A stretch of 64,000 nucleotides of DNA from DASZTV01 sp035548125 (GTDB lineage Bacteria; Actinomycetota; Actinomycetes; JAFAQI01): positions 60,232 to 124,231 of the forward strand of contig DASZTV010000051.1 of NCBI GenBank assembly GCA_035548125.1, given 5' to 3'. This document shows, one piece after another, positions 31,971 to 40,108 of this stretch (position 1 is the first letter of the stretch; each line of letters begins with the position of its first letter). Position numbers and translations under genes: made by a program. Under the pieces are notes generated by a model. It saw nothing but the letters and a program-made list of their open reading frames with translations. It made no database searches and had not been told where the DNA came from.

Positions 31971-33178
31971 CAGGCGCCCGCCTCACGGACGACGCCGTCG
32001 CGCACGAGCTCGTCCACCTCGCGGTCACTCATGTCCCCGAGTCTGACGAGGACGTCGCGACTGTTCTCACCGAGGGCAGGCGCCGGCACCGGTGTCGTCG
32101 CGTGATCAGGCCAGCGGATCGGCGACTCGGCGCTGATCACCTCACCGATGCCCGGCTGGTCGATGACCTGTAGCGGACCGTCGAGCGATGCGGCGACTTC
32201 GGCGAAGGTTCGGTACGGCGACCACAGCACCCGTGCCTCCGTAAGCGCGCGGCCGACCGTCCCCGCGTCCCGCCCGAGGAACCAGGGGGCAAGTGCCGCG
32301 TCGATCTCGTGTCGCAACCGGTAGCGGGCGGAGTCGTCGATCCGGAGATCGACGGAGTGCGCCGCCTCCAGCTCCGCTATGGCGCCACCGGTACCCGTGA
32401 CGCCGACAAGTGCCGTCCACTGGTGCGGAGTCAGGGCAACGACCATGACGTACCTGCCGTCCGCGGTGACGAACTCCTTGCCGTAGCTGCCGTACAGCGC
32501 GTTGCCGATCGGCACCCGATCGACGCCGCGCGCGGCTTCCGACAGCCAGCCGAGGTTCGCGACGCCCGCGAGTGCAACGTCGGCGAGAGCGATGTCGACG
32601 CGGCCGCCGACCCCGGTACGGTCGCGGCGCCGAAGCGCAGCGAGGAGCGCGGTCGTCACCGACATCCCGGCCAGCAGGTCCCACGCCGGCAGCACGTGGT
32701 TGACCGGGTCCATCCCGCCTTCGGGGCCGGTGATGAGCGGTACGCCGGCCGCGGCGTTGACGGTGTAGTCGACGGCGGCACGACCGTCGCGATGACCCCC
32801 GACATGGATCTGGATGAGGTCCGGCCGCCCGGCGCTGAGCGACTCCCACGACAGCCAGTCCTGCCCGACCGCGTTGTCGACGAAGACGCCCCGGTCGGGC
32901 CCGGGGGCGGTGACCAGCCGGCGTACGACGTCGCGCCCGACTTCGCTCTTGACGTCGAGCACCAGCGACCGCTTGCCGCGGTTCAGCGAGTGCCAGTAGA
33001 TGCTCTGCCCGTTCTCGGCGAGGGGCCACCGGCTGTGGTCGATCGCGCCGCCGACCGGGTCGATGCGCACCACCTCGGCGCCGAGCTGGGCGAGCGTCAT
33101 GCCGGCGGAGGGACCCGCGACGTAGGTCGCCATCTCGATGACCACGAGCCCGTCGAGCGGTCGGGGCAGCGTGGTCAT
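31970..33178 (-). CDS. CaiB/BaiF-type (family III) CoA-transferase
   Basis: A 402-residue family III CoA-transferase. The N-terminus LDGLVVIEMATYVAGPSAGMTLAQLGAEVVRIDP is diagnostic, and the probable catalytic Asp is in LPAWDLLAGMSVTTALLAAL. NRGKRSLVLDVKS is the conserved binding loop. It transfers CoA between carboxylic acids. Its partners (CitE-type lyase directly downstream, MaoC-type hydratase convergent) suggest activation of a dicarboxylate such as itaconate, mesaconate or a relative. The start is ATG 33178, divergent from the PfkB gene. Confidence 0.88.
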   Translation of the reverse strand: MTTLPRPLDGLVVIEMATYVAGPSAGMTLAQLGAEVVRIDPVGGAIDHSRWPLAENGQSIYWHSLNRGKRSLVLDVKSEVGRDVVRRLVTAPGPDRGVFVDNAVGQDWLSWESLSAGRPDLIQIHVGGHRDGRAAVDYTVNAAAGVPLITGPEGGMDPVNHVLPAWDLLAGMSVTTALLAALRRRDRTGVGGRVDIALADVALAGVANLGWLSEAARGVDRVPIGNALYGSYGKEFVTADGRYVMVVALTPHQWTALVGVTGTGGAIAELEAAHSVDLRIDDSARYRLRHEIDAALAPWFLGRDAGTVGRALTEARVLWSPYRTFAEVAASLDGPLQVIDQPGIGEVISAESPIRWPDHATTPVPAPALGENSRDVLVRLGDMSDREVDELVRDGVVREAGA

Positions 33179-33243
33179 GATGCGCGCAATCTAACAACGT
33201 GAGCGGCGGCGGCGCGTAGGGTCGGCGAGCGTGGGTGCAGCTG

Positions 33244-34176
33244 ATGAGTGACATGCGGGTCGTCGCCCTCGGCGTTCACGTCCTCGACGTGCAGGTGCGC
33301 CCGGTGGAGGCGATCCCGGAAGGCCAGGGTGGCGCGATCGTCGAGGAGATCCGAATGAGCGGCGCCGGCACCGCCGGCGGCACCGCGATCACGTTGGCGA
33401 AGCTGGGCGCGCAGGTCTTCAGTGCCGGAGCGGTCGGGGCGGACGCGCTCGGCGACGTGCTGCTCGACCTGCTCGCCAAGTTCGGCATCGACACCTCGAA
33501 CCTGGTACGCCGCGACGGCGTGCAGACCTCGGCGAGCGTGCTGCCGATCCGACCCGACGGCTCCCGGCCGGCCTTCCACGTCATCGGCGCCAACGGCACC
33601 TACACGGCCGACGACGCGCCGTGGGACCTGATCGCCGGCTCGACGCACCTGCACCTCGGCGGCCCGGAGTTCATGGGAGGCGAGGAGGCCGCGCGAATCC
33701 TGTCCTTCGCGCGGGAGCGTGGCGTGACCACCTCGGTGGACTTCCTGGCGCCCGGCGAGCAGCTGCGCGACCTCGTGGACTGGGTCGCGCCGGTCTTCCC
33801 GCACGTCGACTACCTGCTGCCTAACGACGAGCAGGTGCTCGGGATGACCGGCGCCGGCTCGGTCGACGAGGGCTGCGCAGCGCTCGCCGGCCGGGGCGTC
33901 GGTTGCGTCGCCGCGACGGTCGGCGCGGACGGTGCGGTGATCGCGGCGTCGGACGGGGTGCAGCGGGTCCCGGCCTATACGGTCGACGTGGTGGACACCA
34001 CTGGCTGCGGTGACGCGTTCTCCGCGGGCTTCCTTCGCGGGTTGTCCCGGGGACGTGACCCGCTCGGCGCGGCAGCGCTCGGATGCGCGGTGGCCGGGCT
34101 GGTCGCGCAGGGCCTCGGGACCGACTTCGGCGACTTCGACCTCGCCGCCGCCGAGCGGTTCGCGGACATCGCCTGA
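33244..34176 (+). CDS. PfkB-family sugar/nucleoside kinase
   Basis: A ribokinase-fold kinase of about 310 residues. It shows the N-terminal GG motif (SGAGTAGGTAITLAKLGAQVFSAGAVGAD), GVQTSASVLPIRPDGSRP, and the catalytic anion-hole signature DTTGCGDAFSAGFLRG. It phosphorylates a hydroxyl of a sugar, nucleoside or related compound; the substrate is unknown. I chose ATG 33244; GTG 33235 and ATG 33253 are in-frame alternatives and no ribosome binding site decides. Its stop overlaps the start of the SDR remnant at 34176. Confidence 0.85.
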   Translation: MSDMRVVALGVHVLDVQVRPVEAIPEGQGGAIVEEIRMSGAGTAGGTAITLAKLGAQVFSAGAVGADALGDVLLDLLAKFGIDTSNLVRRDGVQTSASVLPIRPDGSRPAFHVIGANGTYTADDAPWDLIAGSTHLHLGGPEFMGGEEAARILSFARERGVTTSVDFLAPGEQLRDLVDWVAPVFPHVDYLLPNDEQVLGMTGAGSVDEGCAALAGRGVGCVAATVGADGAVIAASDGVQRVPAYTVDVVDTTGCGDAFSAGFLRGLSRGRDPLGAAALGCAVAGLVAQGLGTDFGDFDLAAAERFADIA

Positions 34177-34318
34177 TGCGGATCTTCATGACCGGGGCGT
34201 CGGGCTGGATCGGGCGACCACGGGTTCGTCGCCATCCTCGTGCGCGGCGGCCATCGGCCGGCAGCTCGGTGTGCCCGCCGGGCTCGAGGACAGCGATGCG
34301 GGCCGCTACACCCGCTAG
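34176..34318 (+). pseudogene. Remnant of an extended NAD-dependent SDR (epimerase-like)
   Basis: ATG 34176, overlapping the PfkB stop (TGATG), opens with MRIFMTGASGWIG, the perfect N-terminal Rossmann motif of extended SDRs. After about 14 residues the frame turns into unrelated Arg/Pro-rich sequence. In another frame, the last 24 codons before TAG 34316-34318 read AAAIGRQLGVPAGLEDSDAGRYTR, which resembles the C-terminal end of the same family. The best explanation is a gene whose middle (about 250 codons) was deleted. Its TAG and the aldo/keto reductase's TAG on the other strand share the bases CTAG. Confidence 0.6.
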
Positions 34319-35337
34319 CGGCGGCGCAGCGCGGCGTCGGTGATCGCCGGCGGGTCGTAGCCGCGATCAGCCTCGTGCAGCGTCACCCCTGGCGGCACGA
34401 TCTCGTCGATCGCGTCGAGGGTCTCCTCGCTCAGGTCGAGATCGGCGGCACCCAGCTGCGACTCGAGCTGTTCCATCGTGCGAGGTCCGATGATCGCCGA
34501 GGTCACGGCCGGATGCCTGATGACGAACGCGATCGCCATCATCACGAGTGAGATGCCGTGCTTGTCGGCGAGGTTCGCGAACGCGTCGGCCGCGTCCAGC
34601 TTCCGGTGGTTGTCCGGGATCGATAGGTCGTAGCGGTCGGGCAGCAGCGCTGCGCGACGGCTCTCGTTCTCGGTTCCCCCCTTGCGCCACTTGCCGGACA
34701 GCCAGCCCCCGGCGAGCGGGCTCCACGGGATGATCCCCATCCCGTACTGCTGCGCGACCGGGAGCAGGTCGCGTTCGATGCCGCGTACCAGCAGTGAATA
34801 CGGCGGCTGCTCGCAGACGAAGCGTTCGCGGCCGCGCTCGCGGGCGATGAACTGGGCTTCGACCACCTCGTGTGCCGGATAGGTCGACGTACCGATGTAG
34901 CGCACCTTGCCGGAGCGGATCAGCTCGGTGAGGGCGGAGAGCGTGTCGTCGATGTCGGTCTCGGGGCTCGGCCGATGCACCTGGTAGAGGTCGATGTAGT
35001 CGGTCTGCAGGCGGCGCAGCGAGTTCTCGACCTCCTTGATGATCCAGCGCCGCGAGTTGCCCTGCTCGTTGGGGTCGAAGCTCATCGCCCCGTGGAACTT
35101 CGTGGCGAGGACGACACTGTCGCGCTTGCCCTTCAACGCCTTGCCGACGATCTCCTCCGACTCGCCGGCGGAGTACATGTCCGCGGTGTCGATGAAGTTG
35201 ATGCCGGCGTCGAGAGCGCGGTTGATGATCCGGATCGACTCGTCGTGGTCGGGCTCGCCCCACTGGCCGAACATCATGGCGCCGAGACACAGCGGGCTGA
35301 CTCTTACTCCGGTTCGACCGAGGGTGCGCAGCTTCAT
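34315..35337 (-). CDS. Aldo/keto reductase
   Basis: A 340-residue TIM-barrel NADPH-dependent reductase. The catalytic tetrad contexts are visible: FIDTADMYSAGESEE (Asp and Tyr), VLATKFHG (Lys) and YQVHRPSPETD (His). The C-terminal cofactor region AIIGPRTMEQLESQLGAADLDLS is typical of the AKR11-like/YhdN group. ATG 35337 gives the standard MKLRTLGRTGVRVSPLCLG start; GTG 35346 would add three residues. It reduces aldehydes or ketones; the substrate is unknown. Divergent from the ThDP oxidase. Confidence 0.9.
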   Translation of the reverse strand: MKLRTLGRTGVRVSPLCLGAMMFGQWGEPDHDESIRIINRALDAGINFIDTADMYSAGESEEIVGKALKGKRDSVVLATKFHGAMSFDPNEQGNSRRWIIKEVENSLRRLQTDYIDLYQVHRPSPETDIDDTLSALTELIRSGKVRYIGTSTYPAHEVVEAQFIARERGRERFVCEQPPYSLLVRGIERDLLPVAQQYGMGIIPWSPLAGGWLSGKWRKGGTENESRRAALLPDRYDLSIPDNHRKLDAADAFANLADKHGISLVMMAIAFVIRHPAVTSAIIGPRTMEQLESQLGAADLDLSEETLDAIDEIVPPGVTLHEADRGYDPPAITDAALRRR

Positions 35338-35397
35338 GATCGACACCCTGCCACCCCGTCCGAATCCGCACCACTGGCGGCAGTAAAGCCTTCATGG

Positions 35398-35422
35398 GAA
35401 TGCTGCACGCAACCTCGGGTAT
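35398..35422 (+). promoter_or_regulatory. Possible SigB-like promoter of ThDP oxidase
   Basis: GAAT (35398-35401, fitting GnnT) and GGGTAT (35417-35422) are 15 bases apart, matching the loose Streptomyces SigB consensus. GGGTAT ends 9 bases before ATG 35432, which would make the message almost leaderless. The -35 element is weak. Confidence 0.3.
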
Positions 35423-35431
35423 GCCGCGATC

Positions 35432-37225
35432 ATGCCAACCGTCGCCGACCAGGTCCTTGCCCGCCTACGAGAGTGGGACGTCGAGTGCGTCTTCGGGTAT
35501 GCCGGTGATGGCATCAACGGCCTGCTCGGCGCCTGGGGGAGGGCGGACAACCAGCCGAAGTTCGTCCAGGTCCGCCACGAGGAGATGGCGGCATTCGCCG
35601 CCGTCGGCTACGCGAAGTTCACCGGGAAGGTCGCGGTGTGCGCCGCGACGTCCGGCCCGGGCGCGATCCACCTGCTCAACGGGCTCTACGACGCAAAGCT
35701 CGACCACGTCCCGGTCGTCGCGATCGTCGGCCAGACGAACCGCAGTGCCATGGGCGGCTCCTACCAGCAGGAGGTCGACCTGCAGACGCTGTTCAAGGAC
35801 GTCGCCAGCGAGTACTGCCAGATGGTCACGGTCCCGGAGCAGCTGCCCAACGTCCTCGACCGCGCGATGCGTACAGCCCTGACGCAGCGGAGCGTCGCGG
35901 CGGTGATCATCCCCGCGGACGTGCAGGAGCTCGAGTACTCCCCGCCGACGCACGCGTTCAAGATGGTCCCCTCGAGCCTCGGGGTCGTGCAGCCGCAGCT
36001 GTTGCCGCCCGAGCACGAGCTCGCCCACGCCGCCGAGATCATCAACGCGGGGTCGAAGGTCGCGATCCTGGTCGGGCAGGGTGCGCGCGAGGCCGCGGAC
36101 CAGGTGCTGGAGCTCGCGGAGCTGACCGGAGCCGGAATCGCCAAGGCGTTGCTCGGCAAGGACGTGATCTCCGACGAGCTGCCGTTCGTCACGGGCTCCA
36201 TCGGGCTGCTCGGCACCCGCCCGTCGTACGAGCTCATGACCGGCTGCGACACGTTGATCACGGTCGGATCGAACTTCCCGTACACGCAGTTCCTGCCCGA
36301 GTTCGGCCAGGCGCGCGCGATCCAGATCGACATCGACCCCCGCTTCATCGGGATGCGCTATCCGTACGAGCTCAACCTCGTCGGCAGCGCCGGCGCGACG
36401 TTGAAGCACCTGCTCCCGCTGGTCGAGCACAAGACCGACCGGTCCTGGCGGAAGTCCGTCGAGAAGCACGTCTCCCGGTGGTGGGAGGTGATGGATCGGT
36501 CGGCGCAGGTCAGTGCCGATCCGATCAACCCGCAGCGCGTGTTCGCGGAGGCCTCGGAGGTGCTGCCGGACAACGTGATGATGTCTGCCGACTCGGGATC
36601 GGCGGCGAACTGGTACGCCCGCAACATCAAGCTGCGCCCGAACATGCGCGGGACCTTGTCCGGGACGCTCGCGACGATGGGCAACGGCGTGCCGTACATG
36701 GTGGGCGCCAAGTTCGGTCACCCGGAGCGGCCCGCGATCGCGTTCGTCGGTGACGGCGCGATGCAGATGAACGGCATCAACGAGCTGATCACCATCTCCA
36801 AGTACTGGAAGGAGTGGAGTGACCCGCGCCTGATCGTCGCGGTGCTCCACAACGACGACCTCAACCAGGTGACCTGGGAGATGCGAGCGATGGAAGGCTC
36901 GCCGCAGTTCCTGCCGTCGCAGCACCTGCCGACGTTCCCGTATGCGCACTACGCCCGCAGCATCGGCCTCGAAGGGATCCTGGTCGAGAAGCCGGAGGAG
37001 ATCGCGACCGCGTGGCGCAAGGCGCTGGCGGCCGACCGGCCGTGCCTGCTGGAGTTCATCACCGATCCGGCGGTGCCGCCGATCCCGCCGCACGCGACGC
37101 TGGACCAGATCGAGAACATGATCGCTGCGGTCGTGCGCGGTGACTCCGACCGCTGGGACGTGATCAAGGAGGGCGTCAAGGTCAAGGCGCAGGAGTTCCT
37201 CCCCGGCGGTCATGAAAAGAGCTAA
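35432..37225 (+). CDS. Thiamine-diphosphate oxidase/decarboxylase (pyruvate oxidase-like)
   Basis: The 597-residue protein has the three domains of the POX/acetolactate synthase group: N-terminal ThDP-pyrimidine domain with catalytic Glu in VRHEEMAAFAAVGYAK, middle domain (about 195-335), and C-terminal ThDP domain with GDGAMQMNGINELITISKYW followed by HNDDLN. It probably decarboxylates pyruvate or a related 2-oxoacid with FAD or another acceptor. No C-terminal membrane-binding peptide like that of PoxB is obvious. It heads a plus-strand run; the next gene starts inside its last 14 bases. The acceptor and substrate are not defined by sequence. Confidence 0.88.
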   Translation: MPTVADQVLARLREWDVECVFGYAGDGINGLLGAWGRADNQPKFVQVRHEEMAAFAAVGYAKFTGKVAVCAATSGPGAIHLLNGLYDAKLDHVPVVAIVGQTNRSAMGGSYQQEVDLQTLFKDVASEYCQMVTVPEQLPNVLDRAMRTALTQRSVAAVIIPADVQELEYSPPTHAFKMVPSSLGVVQPQLLPPEHELAHAAEIINAGSKVAILVGQGAREAADQVLELAELTGAGIAKALLGKDVISDELPFVTGSIGLLGTRPSYELMTGCDTLITVGSNFPYTQFLPEFGQARAIQIDIDPRFIGMRYPYELNLVGSAGATLKHLLPLVEHKTDRSWRKSVEKHVSRWWEVMDRSAQVSADPINPQRVFAEASEVLPDNVMMSADSGSAANWYARNIKLRPNMRGTLSGTLATMGNGVPYMVGAKFGHPERPAIAFVGDGAMQMNGINELITISKYWKEWSDPRLIVAVLHNDDLNQVTWEMRAMEGSPQFLPSQHLPTFPYAHYARSIGLEGILVEKPEEIATAWRKALAADRPCLLEFITDPAVPPIPPHATLDQIENMIAAVVRGDSDRWDVIKEGVKVKAQEFLPGGHEKS

Positions 37226-37673
37226 GGCAACCGCCGAGCTGGGTCACGGGATCGACCGCATCGTCCGCAACATCGAGACCGGCAGGTTCGAACGGTCGTT
37301 GTCGGCGCTCACCGGGGTCGGCGCGCTCATCACCGCGGCCGAGATCTACTTCGAGCACGACCGGGCGAGCTTCGGCAACTCGATGATGTGGCTGCCGGTG
37401 GCGCTCGGCCCGGTCGGCTTCGCCGCCGGGGTGGCCGGCGTCATGAACAAGCGCGCCGCGAAGACCGTCCTGCCCCTGGTCTCTGCGGGCATCGTCGCCA
37501 ACGGCCTGCAGGGCACCGTCCTGCACGCCCGCGGGATCGCACAGCGCCCCGGCGGGTGGGGGCTGGGCAAGTACAACATCGAGATGGGGCCACCGCTGCT
37601 GGCGCCGCTGCTGATGACGATGGTCGGCGGGATGGGCCTGCTCGCCGCGATCCTGCGGCGCGAAGGCGAGTAA
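37212..37673 (+). CDS. Four-helix membrane protein of unknown function
   Basis: The 153-residue protein has an amphipathic N-terminus and about four membrane segments (near 30-48, 58-77, 83-105, 128-148). Histidines sit close to membrane segments (YFEHDRA, VLHARGIA), so haem or quinone binding is possible but not shown. ATG 37212 overlaps the ThDP oxidase by 14 bases, and the next gene starts 3 bases after its stop. Its place ahead of a gluconate-dehydrogenase-like pair suggests it could anchor that enzyme or pass its electrons to the membrane. I do not recognise the family. Confidence 0.7.
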   Translation: MKRAKATAELGHGIDRIVRNIETGRFERSLSALTGVGALITAAEIYFEHDRASFGNSMMWLPVALGPVGFAAGVAGVMNKRAAKTVLPLVSAGIVANGLQGTVLHARGIAQRPGGWGLGKYNIEMGPPLLAPLLMTMVGGMGLLAAILRREGE

Positions 37674-37676
37674 GCC

Positions 37677-38444
37677 ATGCCGATCCTTCGAGGCCCGGCG
37701 GAGAGCGAAGGGACGCTGGTCGGCGGGGCACCTGAGCGGTTCCCCGGTTTCGACGTGCTCGACGAGGTTCCGCACTGGGACGCCACCACGGCCGGTGTCG
37801 TGCTGTCGCGACTGACGCGAACCGCCGCGGTGCACTTCTTCACCACCGAGGAGGAGGCCGTCGGTCGCGCGTTGTTCGACCAGCTGCTCGACCAGCGCGA
37901 GGAGCCCCGGGTTCCGATCTTCGAGATGGTCGACGCCCGACTGTCGGAAGGGCAGACGGACGGCTGGCACTTCGCGAACCTGCCGCAGGACGGCGAGGCG
38001 TTTCGGCGGAGCTTCGCGGCGCTCGACGAGGACGCGCGGACCGCGTTCGGCCGGCGGTTCGCCGACCTCGACTGGTTCGACCAGGGCGACCTCGTGCAGG
38101 CGGTTCAAGAGCAGGGCAAGGAGATGTGGCACGGCCTGCCGGCCGACCGGATCTGGGGGCTGTGGACGCGTTATGCGGCGACCGCCTTCTACGCCCACCC
38201 CTGGGCATGGAACGAAATCGGCTTCGGCGGGCCGGCGTACCCGCGCGGCTACAAGAACATCGGCATCGACGCAAGGGAACCGTGGGAAGTCGCTGACGCG
38301 ACCGAGCTCGACCCGGTGGGTCGCGGCACCGAGGTCGAGAATGCGCGGCGGCGGCATGCCCAGGCCCGCAGCCGACAGCTCTCGGCCGCGGACCCCGACG
38401 GGCCGCCCGGGGTCGGCGAGGCCCTCACGCACCACCCGTCATGA
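37677..38444 (+). CDS. Gluconate 2-dehydrogenase subunit 3-like protein
   Basis: A 255-residue protein of the gluconate 2-dehydrogenase gamma-subunit group: HFFTTEEEAVGRALFDQLLDQRE, LDEDARTAFG, EMWHGLPADRIWGLWTRYAATAFYAHPWAWNEIGFGGPAYPRGY. In known enzymes it pairs with a GMC flavoprotein and a cytochrome. No Tat or Sec signal is seen, unlike periplasmic examples. Its stop overlaps the ATG of the GMC gene at 38441, so the two are coupled. Confidence 0.85.
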   Translation: MPILRGPAESEGTLVGGAPERFPGFDVLDEVPHWDATTAGVVLSRLTRTAAVHFFTTEEEAVGRALFDQLLDQREEPRVPIFEMVDARLSEGQTDGWHFANLPQDGEAFRRSFAALDEDARTAFGRRFADLDWFDQGDLVQAVQEQGKEMWHGLPADRIWGLWTRYAATAFYAHPWAWNEIGFGGPAYPRGYKNIGIDAREPWEVADATELDPVGRGTEVENARRRHAQARSRQLSAADPDGPPGVGEALTHHPS

Positions 38445-40108
38445 GCGCGCTCGGCTCGGTGCGCCGGCGCAACGCGTCGGCGTGGCTGCTTCCGAACGAC
38501 GGAAGCCGCACGAACCACCGGCTCCGCCACGACATGCGGACGTTCGCCGAAGACGACGAGGTCGACATCGCGATCGTCGGGCTCGGTGCCGGCGGTAGCG
38601 TCCTGGCGCAGCGGCTGGCCCGCGCCGGTTGGCGCGTCGTCGGATTCGATGCGGGTCCGTTCTGGGATCCCGACCACGACTGGGTAAGCGACGAGGGCGG
38701 CTCGCACCACCTGTACTGGACGGAGCCGCGGGTCATCGACGGCGACGATCCGATCGCCCTCGGATCCAACAACTCAGGGCGTGGCGTGGGCGGATCGATG
38801 GTTCATTTCGCCGGCTACGCGCCGAGGTTCCACCCCTCGGACTTCGCGACCTACTCCACCGACGGCGTCGGTGCTGACTGGCCGATCTCGTACTCCGAGC
38901 TGGCGCCGTACTACCAGGCGATGGAGGAGGAGCTCCCGGTCGCCGGCGACGCGTGGCCGTGGGGCGAGCCGCATCGCTACCCGCATTCGGCCCACCCGAT
39001 CGGCGGGAACGGGATGATCTTCCAGCGCGGCGCGCTCGCGCTCGGCATTGAGACCCGGGTCGGGCCGGTCGCGATCACCAACGGCAGGTTCGGCAACCGG
39101 CCCCACTGCATCTATCGCGGCTTCTGCCTGCAGGGGTGCAAGGTCAACGCGAAGGCCTCGCCGCTGATCACCCACATCCCCGACGCACTCGCCCACGGGG
39201 TGGAGGTACGCCCGGACAGCATGGTGAGCGCGGTTGAGGTCGACGACCGGACCGGGCGCGCGACCGGGGTGCGCTACTTCAGGGGAGGTGTCGAGCGCCG
39301 CCAGCGAGCCCGGCTCGTGGCGGTGTGCGGCTACGCGATCGAGACCCCCCGGCTGCTGTTGAACTCCGCAACGAAACGCTGGCCCGACGGGCTCGCCAAC
39401 GACCACGACCAGGTCGGACGCTACGTGATGGTGCAAGGCGCGCCGCAGGCCGCCGGGCGGTTCTCCGAGGAGATCCGGATGTACAAGGCGCCACCGCCCG
39501 AGGTCACCAGCGAGGCGTTCTACGAGACCGACCCGGCGAAGCCGTACCGCCGCGGGTTCAGCATCCAGAACGTGTCGCCGCTCCCCATCACCTGGGCCGA
39601 ACACGTGGCGGCACAAGGGCACTGGGGCCTCGTGCTGCGCGAGTACATGCGCGACTATGTCCACTGGGCGACGATCGGCGCCCTGTGCGAGTACCTGCCA
39701 CAGCCGGACAACCGCGTGACGCTCGACCAGGAGACCGACCGTTACGGCTTGCCGGTCGCCCACTTCAGCTACAGCCTCGGCGACAACGACCGGATGCTGC
39801 TCGACGCCGCCCGCCAGAAGCAGGTCGACATTCTCGAGGCCGCCGGCGCGACCGAGGTGATCACGATCGACCGCAACGCACACCTGGTCGGGGGCGCGCG
39901 GATGAGCGCCAGTCCCGAGGCCGGAGTCGTCAACCGCGATCTGCGCACGTGGGCGATCCCGAACCTGTACGTCGTCGACGGCAGCGTCCTGCCGACCCAG
40001 GGTGCGGCGAACCCCGCGTTGACGATCATGGCGCTGGCCGCACGGGCCGCGGACCGGCTCGCCGACGGCGCCCGCAACGGAAGCGTCGCGATGGCGGCAC
40101 AGGCATGA
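38441..40108 (+). CDS. GMC oxidoreductase, gluconate/sugar dehydrogenase-like
   Basis: The 555-residue FAD enzyme has the dinucleotide motif GLGAGGSVLAQRLARAG (about 48-64), the GMC signature region SNNSGRGVGGSMVHFAGY, a Cys motif YRGFCLQGCKVNAKAS, and the C-terminal GGARMSASPEAGVVNRD ... LYVVDGSVLPTQGAANPALTIMALAARAAD. It should oxidise an alcohol group of a sugar, sugar acid or polyol. No export signal is seen. It overlaps genes on both sides by 4 bases and is paired with the subunit-3-like protein. No dedicated cytochrome c gene is encoded nearby. Confidence 0.9.
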   Translation: MSALGSVRRRNASAWLLPNDGSRTNHRLRHDMRTFAEDDEVDIAIVGLGAGGSVLAQRLARAGWRVVGFDAGPFWDPDHDWVSDEGGSHHLYWTEPRVIDGDDPIALGSNNSGRGVGGSMVHFAGYAPRFHPSDFATYSTDGVGADWPISYSELAPYYQAMEEELPVAGDAWPWGEPHRYPHSAHPIGGNGMIFQRGALALGIETRVGPVAITNGRFGNRPHCIYRGFCLQGCKVNAKASPLITHIPDALAHGVEVRPDSMVSAVEVDDRTGRATGVRYFRGGVERRQRARLVAVCGYAIETPRLLLNSATKRWPDGLANDHDQVGRYVMVQGAPQAAGRFSEEIRMYKAPPPEVTSEAFYETDPAKPYRRGFSIQNVSPLPITWAEHVAAQGHWGLVLREYMRDYVHWATIGALCEYLPQPDNRVTLDQETDRYGLPVAHFSYSLGDNDRMLLDAARQKQVDILEAAGATEVITIDRNAHLVGGARMSASPEAGVVNRDLRTWAIPNLYVVDGSVLPTQGAANPALTIMALAARAADRLADGARNGSVAMAAQA

